Assembly (NCBI RefSeq): GCF_900067135.1
Contig: NZ_FJUR01000001.1
Span: 2,669,501 to 2,733,500 of the forward strand
DNA length: 64,000 nucleotides
Direction: 5' to 3'
Origin: Rhizobium sp. 9140
Lineage (GTDB): Bacteria > Pseudomonadota > Alphaproteobacteria > Rhizobiales > Rhizobiaceae
The notes under the pieces are model-generated. The model was not told the origin of the DNA. It saw only the letters and a program-made list of their open reading frames with translations, and did not search any database. Shown in pieces: positions 25,966-35,868 of the stretch (position 1 is its first letter; each line of letters starts with the position of its first letter). The position numbers and the translations under genes were made by a program.

Positions 25966-28900
25966 TCACGACGCCCTGAGCGTCAGGCTGTTTGAAAGCG
26001 CGAATCGTGCCGAGTTGGAGCGCGGCTGCCAGTATCCCCGGTCGATGGCCTCGGTCAGCCGGGCTGCCAGATCGCGGAAGGCATGGCGGTTGGCCTCCTC
26101 CATGAAGGCGCGCACGGCATCGTCCAGCACGAAGGCCTGATAGACCGCCTCGAAATGCTGGCTGCGGACAGCGCCTGTGGTCGCAGCGAAGGCGAAAAGA
26201 TAATCGACGGTCGCCGCCATCTCGAAAGCGCCCTTGTAGCCGTGCCGCATCATGCCGGCGATCCATTTCGGATTGACCACCCGCCCGCGCACGACGCGGC
26301 CGATTTCCTCTTCCAGCGACCGGATGACCGGCTTTTCCGGGCGGGAATGGTCGTTGTGGTAGATCACAGGCCGCGTGCCGGAGAGATGCTCTACGGCAGC
26401 GCTCATGCCGCCTTCGAACTGGTAGTAGTCGTCGCTGTCGAGAAGATCGTGCTCGCGGTTGTCCTGATTCTGCACCACGGCCTGCACGCAAGCAAGACGC
26501 GTCTCCAGCATCTCCCGCTCATCCCGACCCTCGGCATGCGCGCCATAGGCATAGCCGCCCCAGGTGAGATAGGCGTCGGCAAGCTCGGAGCGTTCCGGCC
26601 CGCGCTTCTCGTCCATCAGCGCCTGCAGCCCGGCACCGTAGGCGCCGGGCTTGGAGCCGAAGACGCGGTAGGAGGCGCGGCGTTCGGCATCCGCAGCACT
26701 CAGGCCCTTTTCGCGCCATTCCGCGCTCTCGCGGCGGATGCGGGCCGCAATGGCATTGTCCTCGTCGTCTTCTTCCAGCGCGCCGATGGCACGTACCGCG
26801 CTGTCGAACAGCGCGATCTGCTCGGGGAAGGCATCGCGAAAGAAGCCGGAGACGCGCAGCGTAACATCGACGCGTGGGCGGCCGAGAAGCGCCGGGGGAA
26901 CGATCTCGTAGCCCGTGACGCGTCGTGACATCGGGTCCCAGAGCGGTTTCGCGCCGATGAGTGCCAGCGCCTGCGCGATATCGTCTCCGCCGGTGCGCAT
27001 GTTGGAGGTGCCCCAGGCGGTGAGGCCGAGCGCCGTCGGCCACGCGCCATGATCCTGCAAATAGCGCCGGATGAGGAGATCGGCCGATTTCTTGCCAAGT
27101 TCGAAAGCGGCCGGCGTCGGCACGGCGCGGCTATCGACGGAATAGAAGTTGCGCCCTGTGGGCAGCACGTCCGGCCGCCCCCGCGTCGGCGCGCCGGAAG
27201 GCCCGGGCGCCACGAACCGACCGTCGAGACCGGCCATGAGACCGGCGATCTCCGCCGGCCCGCAGGCAATCAACGATGGCCTCAGCCGCGCCTCGACGGC
27301 ATCGAGAACGGCGCGCGTCGCCGCCCAGCCGTGCGGGCAGGCCATCTCGCCGCCGACCAGCTTTGCCGCGAGCAATTCGATTCGCTCGACGGTATCGCCT
27401 TCGCTGCGCCATGGATCGTCACTCGCAGCCAGAAGAAGCGGCGGGCGCGCGCCCTGCCAGAGCGTGGCCGGTGCGCAGTCGAGCGGGTCGAACGCCGTCC
27501 TATCCGCGCCCTCCCCGTTGACGAGCCCGCAATCGCGCGCGATCGCCCGTTGCAGGCTGGCATCGCCGCCCTCGCCGCTGCCGCGCGGCACACGGGCGAG
27601 CGCCAGCGTCAGGTCGGTCAGGAGACGCCCTTCGGGCGACACGCCGAAGACGTGGAGGCCGTCGCGGATCTGCATTTCCTTCAGATCGCAGAGATAGGCG
27701 TCGAGCTTCTGCAACGCCGCCTCCTCGCCATCCGTCTCGGCAATGCCGGCATCCGCATCGAGCCCGATGTCGCGGACGAGATGCAGGATCTGGTTGGAGA
27801 GCAGCCGCAGGCGCCGGGGATCGCCACCGGCGGCGTCGTAATATTCATCGACCAGACCTTCGAGATCGCGGAGCGCGCCATAGGTTTCGGCGCGGGTCAG
27901 CGGCGGCGTCAGGTGATCGATGATGACGGCCGATGTCCGGCGCTTGGCTTGGCTTCCCTCGCCGGGATCGTTGACGATGAACGGGTAGAGATGCGGCAGC
28001 GGGCCGAACACCGCTTCCGGGTAGCAGGTCTCCGACAGCGCCAGGGCCTTGCCCGGCAGCCATTCGAGATTGCCATGCTTGCCCATATGGATGACGGCGT
28101 GGGCGCCGAAAGATTGGCGCAGGAACGCATAGAAGGCGAGATAAACATGCGGCGGCACGAGGTCCGGCGAATGGTAGGTTTCCTTCGGGTCGATATTGTA
28201 GCCGCGCGCCGGCTGGATGCCGATGAGCACGCCGCCGAGACGCGCAAGCGGCAGCGCGAAGCGGTCGCCATCGGCATAAGGGTCGCGCGAGGGATCGCCC
28301 CAGCGTGCCGTGACCTCGGTTTGAATCTTTTCGGGAAGTGTTGCGAAGAACGCGTTGTAATCGTTGAAAGACAGCGTCTCGCGAATATGCCGCCCGTCAC
28401 GCGCCGCGTTCGTCGGGCCTTCCATGAGATAGCGGATCAGCGCATCGCCGTCTGCGGGCAGCTCGGTCGCCGGATACCCCGCCTTCGCCATCGCGCGCAG
28501 CACCCCGATGGTGCCGGCGGGCGTGTCCAGCCCGACGCCGTTGCCGAGACGGCCATCGCGATTCGGATAGTTGGCGAGAACGATGGCGACCTTGCGCTCG
28601 GCCGGCGGCGTGTGGTTCAGGCGCGCCCAGTTTGCCGCGAGCTTTGCGACGAACGCGACCCTGTCGGCCAGGGGCGCATGCCCGACGATATTCGTCTCGA
28701 CCGCCTCGTCGTAGATCGCCGCCGCCTTGAACGAGACGGCACGGGAGAGAATGCGTCCATCCACCTCGGGAAGCGCGACGTTCATCGCGAGATCGCGCGC
28801 CATCAGGCCCTGCGACGAGCTTTCCCATGCCTGCCGTGTCGACGCGGAGAACAGGACCTGCAACACCGGCGCGCCGCCGGCATCGAGCACGGTCCCCTTG

Positions 28901-29727
28901 TGATCGCCGCCCGGGGCGGAAACGGCAAAGCTCGTGGCATTGAGAACGACATCCGGCGTGAACCGCGCGAAGATCGCCTCGACCGTGCCGACGGACAGGG
29001 CATCCTTCAAGCTGGAGACGAAAACCGGGAGAACCCGCATGCCCTCGGCCGAAAGGGCCTCGACCAGGGCTGCAACAGGTCGTGTCTCGCCGGACTGGAC
29101 GAGCGCACGGTAGAAGCAGAGCGCCACGATCGGCTGACTTCCGGCGTGCGTTCGCCCCCAGTTCTCCGCGCCGACGATACCCTCGTGCGGCGACCAGATG
29201 CCGGCCCGCAACAGCGGCGTTGCCGCCGCCGGCCGCTCGCCGTCATCGACGAGTGCATGGGCATACGCAAGGAACCGCTGCATATTCTCAGGGCCGCCCT
29301 CGGTGAAATAGGCGAGCATCGCCGCCCGATCGTCTGCGGACACGGTGGAATAGGCATCGAGCGCCGGATCCGGCTTGTCATAACCGGGGAGCACGGCGAT
29401 TTTTGCTCTATGGGTCACGGCCGTGGCGTGAAGGGCTTCCAACACATACTGGAAATAGGAAGCGCCGCCGAGTGCCCGTACGATTATCAGCTTTGCATGC
29501 CGCGCGGTACGCTCGACATAGGTATCGACCGACATCGGGTGCTTCAGCGAGAGGAGGCTTGCCGCCCGCAGGGTCCGCCCGTCGGGTTCGGCCTTGCAGG
29601 CGCTGGCGATGGCGGAAAGCTCCGTATCGGCGGCGGAGAGGAAGAGGATCTCGCCCGGCGACTGACCGAGATCGATGGCCTCGTCCCCGTCCGAGATCGT
29701 GCCTTTCTGCGCAAGAAGAAGATGCAT
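25966..29727 (-). CDS. cobN: cobaltochelatase subunit CobN
   Basis: The 1253-residue large subunit of the aerobic cobaltochelatase inserts cobalt into hydrogenobyrinic acid a,c-diamide with CobS and CobT, which are not in this window. Recognisable CobN/BchH-family blocks include YPNRDGRLGNGVGLDTP, IQPARGYNIDPKETYHSPDL, IHMGKHGNLEWLPGKA, and GLTAWGTSNMRTGGDDI. The C-terminal part ends EAIDRGYWQPRSNSARFALS. Length is normal for the family. It follows cobW by 21 bp. Confidence 0.96.
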   Translation of the reverse strand: MHLLLAQKGTISDGDEAIDLGQSPGEILFLSAADTELSAIASACKAEPDGRTLRAASLLSLKHPMSVDTYVERTARHAKLIIVRALGGASYFQYVLEALHATAVTHRAKIAVLPGYDKPDPALDAYSTVSADDRAAMLAYFTEGGPENMQRFLAYAHALVDDGERPAAATPLLRAGIWSPHEGIVGAENWGRTHAGSQPIVALCFYRALVQSGETRPVAALVEALSAEGMRVLPVFVSSLKDALSVGTVEAIFARFTPDVVLNATSFAVSAPGGDHKGTVLDAGGAPVLQVLFSASTRQAWESSSQGLMARDLAMNVALPEVDGRILSRAVSFKAAAIYDEAVETNIVGHAPLADRVAFVAKLAANWARLNHTPPAERKVAIVLANYPNRDGRLGNGVGLDTPAGTIGVLRAMAKAGYPATELPADGDALIRYLMEGPTNAARDGRHIRETLSFNDYNAFFATLPEKIQTEVTARWGDPSRDPYADGDRFALPLARLGGVLIGIQPARGYNIDPKETYHSPDLVPPHVYLAFYAFLRQSFGAHAVIHMGKHGNLEWLPGKALALSETCYPEAVFGPLPHLYPFIVNDPGEGSQAKRRTSAVIIDHLTPPLTRAETYGALRDLEGLVDEYYDAAGGDPRRLRLLSNQILHLVRDIGLDADAGIAETDGEEAALQKLDAYLCDLKEMQIRDGLHVFGVSPEGRLLTDLTLALARVPRGSGEGGDASLQRAIARDCGLVNGEGADRTAFDPLDCAPATLWQGARPPLLLAASDDPWRSEGDTVERIELLAAKLVGGEMACPHGWAATRAVLDAVEARLRPSLIACGPAEIAGLMAGLDGRFVAPGPSGAPTRGRPDVLPTGRNFYSVDSRAVPTPAAFELGKKSADLLIRRYLQDHGAWPTALGLTAWGTSNMRTGGDDIAQALALIGAKPLWDPMSRRVTGYEIVPPALLGRPRVDVTLRVSGFFRDAFPEQIALFDSAVRAIGALEEDDEDNAIAARIRRESAEWREKGLSAADAERRASYRVFGSKPGAYGAGLQALMDEKRGPERSELADAYLTWGGYAYGAHAEGRDEREMLETRLACVQAVVQNQDNREHDLLDSDDYYQFEGGMSAAVEHLSGTRPVIYHNDHSRPEKPVIRSLEEEIGRVVRGRVVNPKWIAGMMRHGYKGAFEMAATVDYLFAFAATTGAVRSQHFEAVYQAFVLDDAVRAFMEEANRHAFRDLAARLTEAIDRGYWQPRSNSARFALSNSLTLRAS

Positions 29728-29748
29728 CCGCCGCCAATCCCGTCCGTC

Positions 29749-30831
29749 TTATGCCGCAGACGCGACGATGGCAGCACGCACCGCCGCCTCGTCGAGATCG
29801 TGAAGGCCGATGACGACGAGACGCGTGCGGCGGGCTTCACCGGTTGCCCATGCACGGTCGAAATAGGGATCGATCCGCGTTCCCACGGCCTGGATCAGAA
29901 GCCGCATCGGCTTGCCGGGAACATCCGCAAAGCCCTTCAGCCGCAGGACATCATGCGCAGAGACGATGTCCTTCAGCCGCGATACGAAGGCTGCGGGATC
30001 GGAAATCGGGCCGAGTTCCACAACGAAACTGGCAAACTCGTCGTGGTCGTGCTCCTCGCCGGCCTCATGCTCCATCTCGTGGTGGGACTTGCGGTTGGCG
30101 ATATCGTCCTCCGTGCCGACGCCGAGGCCGAGCAGAACGGAGGCCGGCACCGCGCCGTTGGCGGCTTCGATCATCATCGGCTTGCGGATCGTGCGCGAAG
30201 CGACCTCGCGGCGGACGGCGTCGATGCCGGCTGCATCCAGGAGGTCGGTCTTGTTGAGGACGATGAGGTCGGCGGCGGTCAGCTGGTCTTCGAACAGCTC
30301 CTCGATCGGGCTCTCGTGGTCGAGATTGTCGTCCTGCGCGCGCGCGGCATCCACCTTGTCGTGATCGTCGGCAAAGCGCCCGGCGGCGACGGCGGCGCTG
30401 TCCACCACGGTGATCACGCCGTCCACCGTCACCTGCGTGCGGATATCCGGCCAGTTGAACGCGGCGATCAGCGGCTGAGGGAGTGCAAGGCCGGAGGTTT
30501 CGATGACGATATGGTCGGGGCGTCCGTCCCGCTCCAGAAGGCGGGTCATGGTGGGAATGAAATCATCCGCCACCGTGCAGCAGATGCAGCCATTGGTCAG
30601 CTCGATGATATCGTCCTCGCTGCACGCCTCGGCGCCGCAGCCCTTCAGGACGTCGCCGTCAACGCCGAGATCGCCGAACTCGTTGATGATCAGCGCGATC
30701 CGCCGGCCTTCCGCATTTTCCAGAATGTTGCGGATCATCGTCGTCTTGCCGGCACCGAGAAAGCCGGTGATGACGGTCGCGGGGATCTTGGCGCCCGGGT
30801 TTGTCCGGTCGCCGGTCTTTGAAAATGTCAT
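29749..30831 (-). CDS. cobW: CobW-type metal-binding GTPase
   Basis: The 360-residue G3E-family GTPase has P-loop GFLGAGKTTMIRNIL, the metal-binding CxCC motif (NGCICCTVAD), the GTPase Mg loop ETSG and the base-recognition LNKTDLL. A His/Glu/Asp-rich stretch (HHEMEHEAGEEHDHDE) sits before the C-terminal CobW domain. It is thought to deliver cobalt to the CobN chelatase, which is encoded next. Three bases separate it from cobP. Confidence 0.95.
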   Translation of the reverse strand: MTFSKTGDRTNPGAKIPATVITGFLGAGKTTMIRNILENAEGRRIALIINEFGDLGVDGDVLKGCGAEACSEDDIIELTNGCICCTVADDFIPTMTRLLERDGRPDHIVIETSGLALPQPLIAAFNWPDIRTQVTVDGVITVVDSAAVAAGRFADDHDKVDAARAQDDNLDHESPIEELFEDQLTAADLIVLNKTDLLDAAGIDAVRREVASRTIRKPMMIEAANGAVPASVLLGLGVGTEDDIANRKSHHEMEHEAGEEHDHDEFASFVVELGPISDPAAFVSRLKDIVSAHDVLRLKGFADVPGKPMRLLIQAVGTRIDPYFDRAWATGEARRTRLVVIGLHDLDEAAVRAAIVASAA

Positions 30832-30834
30832 GGA

Positions 30835-31359
30835 TTAACCCTTCATCTTGAGCGGCAGTCCTGCCGCCACGAAATAGACGTCGCGTGCCTGCGCCGCGAC
30901 CTGCTGGTGGAGCCGGCCGGCGTGATCGCGGAAGTCCCGCGCCATGCGGTTATCCGGCACGATGCCGAGGCCCACCTCGTTGGAAACGAAAATGACGGAG
31001 GCGCGAAGCGCCGAAAGGCTGGCGACGAGCCGCTCCGATTCCGCCGCGACATCGCGCTCTTCCAGCATGAGATTTGTGACCCAGAGCGTCAGGCAATCGA
31101 CAAGAACGACGCAGCCGACGGCGTCTATGACCGAGAGACGGCCAACGAGATCGAACGGCTCCTCATGCGTCGTCCAGAGATCGCCGCGCGACGTCCTGTG
31201 GGTGTCGATCCGCGTGCGCATCTCGTCATCGAAGGCGCGGCCCGTGGCGATGTAATGCCGGACAAGACCCGTTTCCACAGCCAGCCGCTCGGCAAAGTTC
31301 GACTTGCCGGAGCGTGCGCCGCCAAGCACGAGTGTGGCACCGTGAAGGGGAGATGTCAT
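30835..31359 (-). CDS. cobP: bifunctional adenosylcobinamide kinase / adenosylcobinamide-phosphate guanylyltransferase
   Basis: The protein (174 residues from the ATG at 31359) carries the P-loop [16 protein letters not shown], then [20 protein letters not shown] and [14 protein letters not shown], and [12 protein letters not shown] near the end. It phosphorylates and guanylylates adenosylcobinamide in nucleotide-loop assembly. The start is chosen where homology begins; the frame runs to 31437 without better ribosome-binding signals. It is the first gene behind the cobalamin riboswitch. Confidence 0.92.
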   Translation of the reverse strand: MTSPLHGATLVLGGARSGKSNFAERLAVETGLVRHYIATGRAFDDEMRTRIDTHRTSRGDLWTTHEEPFDLVGRLSVIDAVGCVVLVDCLTLWVTNLMLEERDVAAESERLVASLSALRASVIFVSNEVGLGIVPDNRMARDFRDHAGRLHQQVAAQARDVYFVAAGLPLKMKG

Positions 31360-31548
31360 GCGCGCGCGGCTATCCCGCTGCTCCCGTTCCATGGAAGCGA
31401 AGGCAGCCTGCGGCTCCGGTATACACCGGACGGGCATGGGTAAAAACCGCCGGCCCGGAAAACCCGGTGGGCGAACGTCTCGTGTGCCACGACAACCTCC
31501 GTGCTGGCGCTGGAACGCAGCATCATGAGGATGCGGCGCGGTGTGGCT

Positions 31549-31913
31549 GGCAGGTCTCCTGGCTCACGGCGTCACGCAGGGCGAAAGCCCTGAGAACGGG
31601 TTCGCCTCGCCTTCCCGAAACAGGTTGCCCGGCGTTTGACCGTCGGGTCGATGTCGAAGAGGTGGACGATTCGTAGATAAAGAGGCGTCCGACCCCGGTT
31701 GCTCGCATCGCTGTTTCAGTGGCTTTTCCGGCCCTGCCCGTCTGGTGACGCCAGCCGCACCACGCGGCATGGTCCGTCGCCCTTCGGACGAGACCGGATG
31801 GCGAACCCTGACCGTTCTACAGTCGCGGGGTCGGCTGCGATGAGGATGCCCTGTATGGGTCCATCCCTTCGCATTCCCATTTACTCCCGAACGACACGCG
31901 CCGCACGGGAACC
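31549..31913 (-). promoter_or_regulatory. cobalamin riboswitch controlling cobP-cobW-cobN-cobO
   Basis: Conserved elements appear in order on the minus strand: GGTTCCCG (about 31913), GGGAAT (about 31877), CCCCGCGACTGTA (about 31830-31818), GCCACTG (31723-31717), CGGGAAGGCGAGG, and the B12 box AGCCAGGAGACCTGCC (31564-31549). Binding of adenosylcobalamin should repress the downstream operon. The spacings between ACTGTA and GCCACTG (94 nt) and from there to the B12 box (152 nt) are larger than usual, so two peripheral arms look expanded. I saw no clear terminator before cobP, so control may be at translation. Confidence 0.9.
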
Positions 31914-31966
31914 ATCCATGCCGATAAGATTAGGCGCGTCGCTGGATCAAGTCAATCATCCGCGCT

Positions 31967-33847
31967 ATGTCGGCCCCATCGCCCGACCCGAAGATCCATC
32001 GCGTTTCACCCCTGGAGACGCCCGACGAGATCGAGCCTGACATGCCCGACATCCTGAAGTCCCTGACCCTTGCCCGCGTGAAGCGCCTGGCCCGGAAATC
32101 CGTCACCTTTTCGGAATGGCGCATCTTCGCCCGGCGCAGCGAGGTCGGGCTGCTCGTCGCCGGCATCGTCGTCGGCCTGACCTCAGGGCTCGCCGTCATC
32201 GCCATGAGCTTCATCTCGTTGCAGCTGCACAAGCTGATCTTCGGTATTTCAGAATATGAGCGCGTCAGTTCCGCCGACCTCAAGGGCCAGATCGCCATTC
32301 TTATGGCGCCGATCGTCGGCGGACTGCTGCTGGGCCTAATCATGATGGGCCTTGCGCTCTGGCGTAAGAAGGCGATGGTGGACCCGATCGAGGCGAATGC
32401 GCTGCACGGGGGGCGGATGTCCCTGACCGACAGCATCGTCGTCGCGGTGCAGAACCTCGTCTCCAATGGTTTCGGCGCGTCGGTCGGTCTGGAGGCCGGC
32501 TACACGCAGCTCGCCTCCGGTCTTGCATCGAAGATCGGTGTGAATCTGAAATTACGGCGCAACGATCTGCGCACGCTGCTCGGCTGCGGCGCGGCGGGTG
32601 CTATCGCGGCGGCCTTCAACGCGCCGCTGACGGGCGCCTTTTACGCCTTCGAGCTGATCATCGGCTCCTACACCATCGCCTCGCTGACCCCGGTCGTCGT
32701 CTCCGCGCTGGTCGCCAACCTCGTGACGCGCCTGCTCTGGGGCGAAGAATTCACCATCGACATCGGCGCATTCGGCGATGTCGTCCCCGGAGACTACGTG
32801 CCGGCCATCCTCCTCGGCGCGCTTTGCGCCGGCGTCGCCATTCTCATCATGAAGGGCGTGTCGCTGACGGAAGAGGTCGCCCGCAAGAGCGACATCCCCG
32901 CGCCGCTGCGCCCCGCTATCGGCGGTGTCGTCGTCGGGCTGCTCGCCACCATCTCGCCGCAGGTGCTCTCCGGCGGTCACGGCGCCCTGCATCTGAACCT
33001 CGCGCACGCCACGCCCTTCGCCATGCTGATCGGCCTGTTCCTGATGAAGTCGGTCGCAACCGCGGTCTCGATCGGCTCGGGCTTTCGCGGCGGGCTGTTC
33101 TTCGCCTCGCTGTTCATGGGCGCATTGCTCGGCAAGGTCTTTGCCGGCGTCGTACCTTACGTCTTTGGCGACACCACGCTGACGCCGGTCATCTATGCCG
33201 TGGTCGGCATGAGTTCGCTTGCGGTCGCCATTATCGGAGGGCCGCTGACGATGACGTTTCTCGCGCTGGAGATCACCGGCGACTTCCCGATCACCACGCT
33301 GGTGCTGGCGGCCGTCATCACCTCGTCGCTGGTCGTGCGCACCACCTTCGGCTACTCGTTCGCCACGTGGCGCTTCCATCTGCGCGGCGAAAGCATTCGC
33401 AGCGCCCACGATGTCGGCTGGATCCGCAACCTGACCGTGGGGCGGCTGATGCGGCCCGATGTCCGCACTATCAACGCGAAGGCGACACTGGACGAGCTGA
33501 AAGCCGAATTCCCGCTCGGCTCGGCCCAGCGCGCCATCGTCGTGGATGACACCAACCGCTATGGCGGCGTCATCCTTATTCCCGAGGTTTATGCAAGCCC
33601 GGTGGAAAAGGATGCCGCCGGCAAGGGCATTGAAGACTACATCAAGCTCCCGAACGACTTCCTCCAGCCGAACATGAACGCCCGGCAGGCGGCGACCCTG
33701 TTCGACAAGACGGAGAGCGACGCGCTCGCCGTCTGCAACAATCTCATCGAGCGCCGCGTCGTCGGGGTGCTGACCGAGAGCTACACCCTGCGCCGCTACA
33801 GCGAGGAACTCGACCGGAGACGTCGCGAGGCATCCGGCGAATTCTAG
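31967..33847 (+). CDS. ClC-type chloride channel/transporter family protein
   Basis: The 626-residue membrane protein has about ten to twelve hydrophobic segments and a soluble C-terminal region (from about residue 480: VGRLMRPDVRTINAKATLDEL) that resembles a divergent CBS pair. Filter motifs are unusual: GFGASVGLEAGYTQL replaces the standard GREGP segment while keeping the Glu, and GSGFRGGLFFASLFMGALLG represents the GxFxP segment. It may exchange anions for protons or act as a channel. It diverges from the cobalamin riboswitch and is not clearly linked to that pathway. A start at 32042 is possible. Confidence 0.85.
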   Translation: MSAPSPDPKIHRVSPLETPDEIEPDMPDILKSLTLARVKRLARKSVTFSEWRIFARRSEVGLLVAGIVVGLTSGLAVIAMSFISLQLHKLIFGISEYERVSSADLKGQIAILMAPIVGGLLLGLIMMGLALWRKKAMVDPIEANALHGGRMSLTDSIVVAVQNLVSNGFGASVGLEAGYTQLASGLASKIGVNLKLRRNDLRTLLGCGAAGAIAAAFNAPLTGAFYAFELIIGSYTIASLTPVVVSALVANLVTRLLWGEEFTIDIGAFGDVVPGDYVPAILLGALCAGVAILIMKGVSLTEEVARKSDIPAPLRPAIGGVVVGLLATISPQVLSGGHGALHLNLAHATPFAMLIGLFLMKSVATAVSIGSGFRGGLFFASLFMGALLGKVFAGVVPYVFGDTTLTPVIYAVVGMSSLAVAIIGGPLTMTFLALEITGDFPITTLVLAAVITSSLVVRTTFGYSFATWRFHLRGESIRSAHDVGWIRNLTVGRLMRPDVRTINAKATLDELKAEFPLGSAQRAIVVDDTNRYGGVILIPEVYASPVEKDAAGKGIEDYIKLPNDFLQPNMNARQAATLFDKTESDALAVCNNLIERRVVGVLTESYTLRRYSEELDRRRREASGEF

Positions 33848-33881
33848 AGCGATTTCAGCGATACAGGCGACGACGCTCTAG
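33844..33881. repeat. short inverted repeat spanning both stop codons of convergent genes
   Basis: CTAGAGCG (33844-33851) is repeated in reverse complement (33874-33881). Each arm contains the TAG stop codon of one of the two convergent genes (ClC and cobQ). The stem has no T-run. It may act as a shared 3-prime structure. Confidence 0.5.
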
Positions 33882-35335
33882 CGACCCGTGAGCCCGTCGA
33901 GCCAGCGCGGATCGAGCACGGCCTCCAGCTCCCCGGCAACCGCATCGAGCGCCGCATCGACGGAAGCGCGGTAATCGAAGGCCTCCGCCGCGATACCGAA
34001 GCTGCGCAGCAGTGCCGCGCGGTAGGCATCGCTGGTGAACAGACCGTGGAGATAGGTCCCCATGACGCGACCGTCGGGCGATAGCGCACCGTCGGGACGG
34101 TCCCCGATCATAACGGGCGGTCGGGCGCAGTCGGGTCCGGTGGTCTTCCCAAGGTGGATCTCGTAGCCCTCAAGCGCGACATCGTGTTCCGTGGAACGGG
34201 CGCCGCTGTTGCGCACCACCTTTTCGCACGCCATTTCTGTTTCCACGTCGAGCAGGCCGAGGCCGTCGATTTCGGCGGTTCCGCCCTCGATGCCGAGCGG
34301 ATCGGAGATGCGGCGTCCGAGCATCTGGTAGCCGCCGCAGAGGCCGATCACGCGTCCGCCCCGTCGAAGATGCAGGGCCAGATCCTTGTCCCAGCCGGCC
34401 GCTTTCAGGGCCGCGAGATCCGAGATCGTGGCTTTCGAGCCGGGGAGAATGACGAGCGCCGCATCCTCCGGCAGGCGGTCGCCGGACTGGATGAAGCGGA
34501 GGTCCACGGACGGTTCGGCGGCGAGCGGATCGAGATCGTCGAAATTGGCGATGCGCGGCAGCACGGGTACGGCAATCGTCAGCGCCCGCGCCGTTCCCCG
34601 CGACAGGCGTTCGAGAACGACGGAATCCTCGGCCGGAAGCTGGCGCGCGGCCTTCAGCCAGGGGACGACGCCGAAACAGGGCCAGCCGGTGAAGCCCTGG
34701 ATCGCGGTGAGCCCGTCGTCGAACAGGGTCACATCGCCCCGGAACTTGTTGATGAGGTATCCCGTGACCATGGCCCGGTCCTCGGGCGTGAGCACCGCAT
34801 GCGTTCCCACAAGCGAGGCGATGACGCCGCCGCGGTCGATGTCGCCAACCAGCACCACGGGCACGCCCGCGCGCGTCGCAAATCCCATATTGGCGATGTC
34901 GCCGGCCCGCAGGTTGATCTCGGCCGGCGAGCCCGCACCCTCGACCACCACGAGGTCGCGGCCAGCGCGGGTCGTCTCGAAGCTCTCCAGCACCGCGCCG
35001 AGCAGCTTCGGCTTCATCGCCTGATAGTCGCGCCCGCGCGCCTGCCCGACGACCTTGCCCTGCACCACGACCTGGCTGCCGGTCTCCGACTGCGGCTTGA
35101 GGAGCACGGGGTTCATGTGGATCGAGGACGGAATGCGGGCGGCGAGCGATTGCAGCCATTGCGCCCGGCCGATCTCGCCGCCATCGGCCGACACCGCCGC
35201 GTTGTTGGACATGTTTTGCGGCTTGAAGGGTGCGACGCGGACGCCGCGATTGGACGCGAGCCGGCAGAGGCCGGCGACGAGCACAGTCTTGCCGACATCC
35301 GAACCCGTCCCCTGAAGCATGATCGATTTTGCCAT
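33878..35335 (-). CDS. cobQ: cobyric acid synthase CobQ
   Basis: The 485-residue enzyme amidates four side chains of adenosylcobyrinic acid a,c-diamide. It starts [17 protein letters not shown] (P-loop-like), followed by [12 protein letters not shown] and [14 protein letters not shown], and ends in a glutamine amidotransferase domain with [13 protein letters not shown] (nucleophile Cys) and MGTYLHGLF (His). The start at 35335 matches the family; a frame extending to 35518 is not supported. It is apart from the other cob operons and has a terminator-like hairpin in its leader. Confidence 0.95.
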   Translation of the reverse strand: MAKSIMLQGTGSDVGKTVLVAGLCRLASNRGVRVAPFKPQNMSNNAAVSADGGEIGRAQWLQSLAARIPSSIHMNPVLLKPQSETGSQVVVQGKVVGQARGRDYQAMKPKLLGAVLESFETTRAGRDLVVVEGAGSPAEINLRAGDIANMGFATRAGVPVVLVGDIDRGGVIASLVGTHAVLTPEDRAMVTGYLINKFRGDVTLFDDGLTAIQGFTGWPCFGVVPWLKAARQLPAEDSVVLERLSRGTARALTIAVPVLPRIANFDDLDPLAAEPSVDLRFIQSGDRLPEDAALVILPGSKATISDLAALKAAGWDKDLALHLRRGGRVIGLCGGYQMLGRRISDPLGIEGGTAEIDGLGLLDVETEMACEKVVRNSGARSTEHDVALEGYEIHLGKTTGPDCARPPVMIGDRPDGALSPDGRVMGTYLHGLFTSDAYRAALLRSFGIAAEAFDYRASVDAALDAVAGELEAVLDPRWLDGLTGR

Positions 35336-35393
35336 GCGGCCTGATATCACCGGGACGCGGCGGGCGCCATGGACGGCCCGGACGATCACGCGC

Positions 35394-35425
35394 AAAAACC
35401 GCAGCAGCCGAAGCTCTGCGGTTTT
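35394..35425 (-). terminator. terminator-like hairpin in the cobQ leader
   Basis: AAAACCGCAG (35395-35404) pairs with CTGCGGTTTT (35416-35425) around an 11-nt loop. On the minus strand the stem is followed by TTTTTGCG, a rho-independent pattern, 60 bp upstream of the cobQ ATG. It may be an attenuator of cobQ or the end of an unseen upstream transcript. Confidence 0.6.
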
Positions 35426-35570
35426 CCACCCTCGACACCAAAGAAACGCACGGCACGGGGCGGGCAAGCGGGAGGCATCGAACGGATGCCAAGAGGCTGG
35501 CAGAATGCCGGGACGCAATACCTGATCCGGCAGAGCAGCTGTGACCAGCCACGGACCATCCTTACGCCGT

Positions 35571-35591
35571 GAGAGTTACCAGAGAGTTACC
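35571..35591 (+). promoter_or_regulatory. direct repeat, possible regulator binding site
   Basis: Two perfect copies of GAGAGTTACC are spaced by one base (35571-35580 and 35582-35591), an 11-bp period that puts both on one face of the helix, as for OmpR-type response regulators. It lies about 280 bp upstream of the betaine-type binding protein gene. The regulator is unknown. Confidence 0.4.
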
Positions 35592-35868
35592 TGCCGGGCT
35601 CGGCCTCCGTTTTTGTCACAATCACGTCATCTCGAATGAAGGGGCTCTGATCGATGCAACTGCCGGGATGACGCGCCTTGGATAAGAGCGCCCACAAAAC
35701 CGAACATTCGAAAGAGATAAAATTCAATGGCTTGCATGACGGTTCCAATTCGACCGGCCAAGAAGAGCGGTTGATTTCTGTCCCAGAGCTTCTAGGCTGT
35801 CCGGACGAAAAATATTGGCACTATATGATCGCGGGACATCGTGCGTTCGCACTGGAGGCGTCGGTCTG

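Larger units (their letters stand above)
35336..35868. other. 533-bp intergenic region upstream of cobQ and the betaine-binding gene
   Basis: The region separates divergent genes. It contains the hairpin at 35394-35425 and the direct repeat at 35571-35591 described separately. A TTG-started frame (35678-35869) ends on the next gene's ATG but has no ribosome-binding site or recognisable domain. No cobalamin box was found on the minus strand here, unlike upstream of cobP. Nothing else is evident. Confidence 0.5.

Noticed and set aside
27049..30822. A 1257-residue plus-strand open frame opposite cobN and cobW
   Set aside because: It is the antisense shadow of high-GC coding sequence. The opposite strand encodes unmistakable CobN and CobW proteins, and the translated frame has no domain and biased composition.
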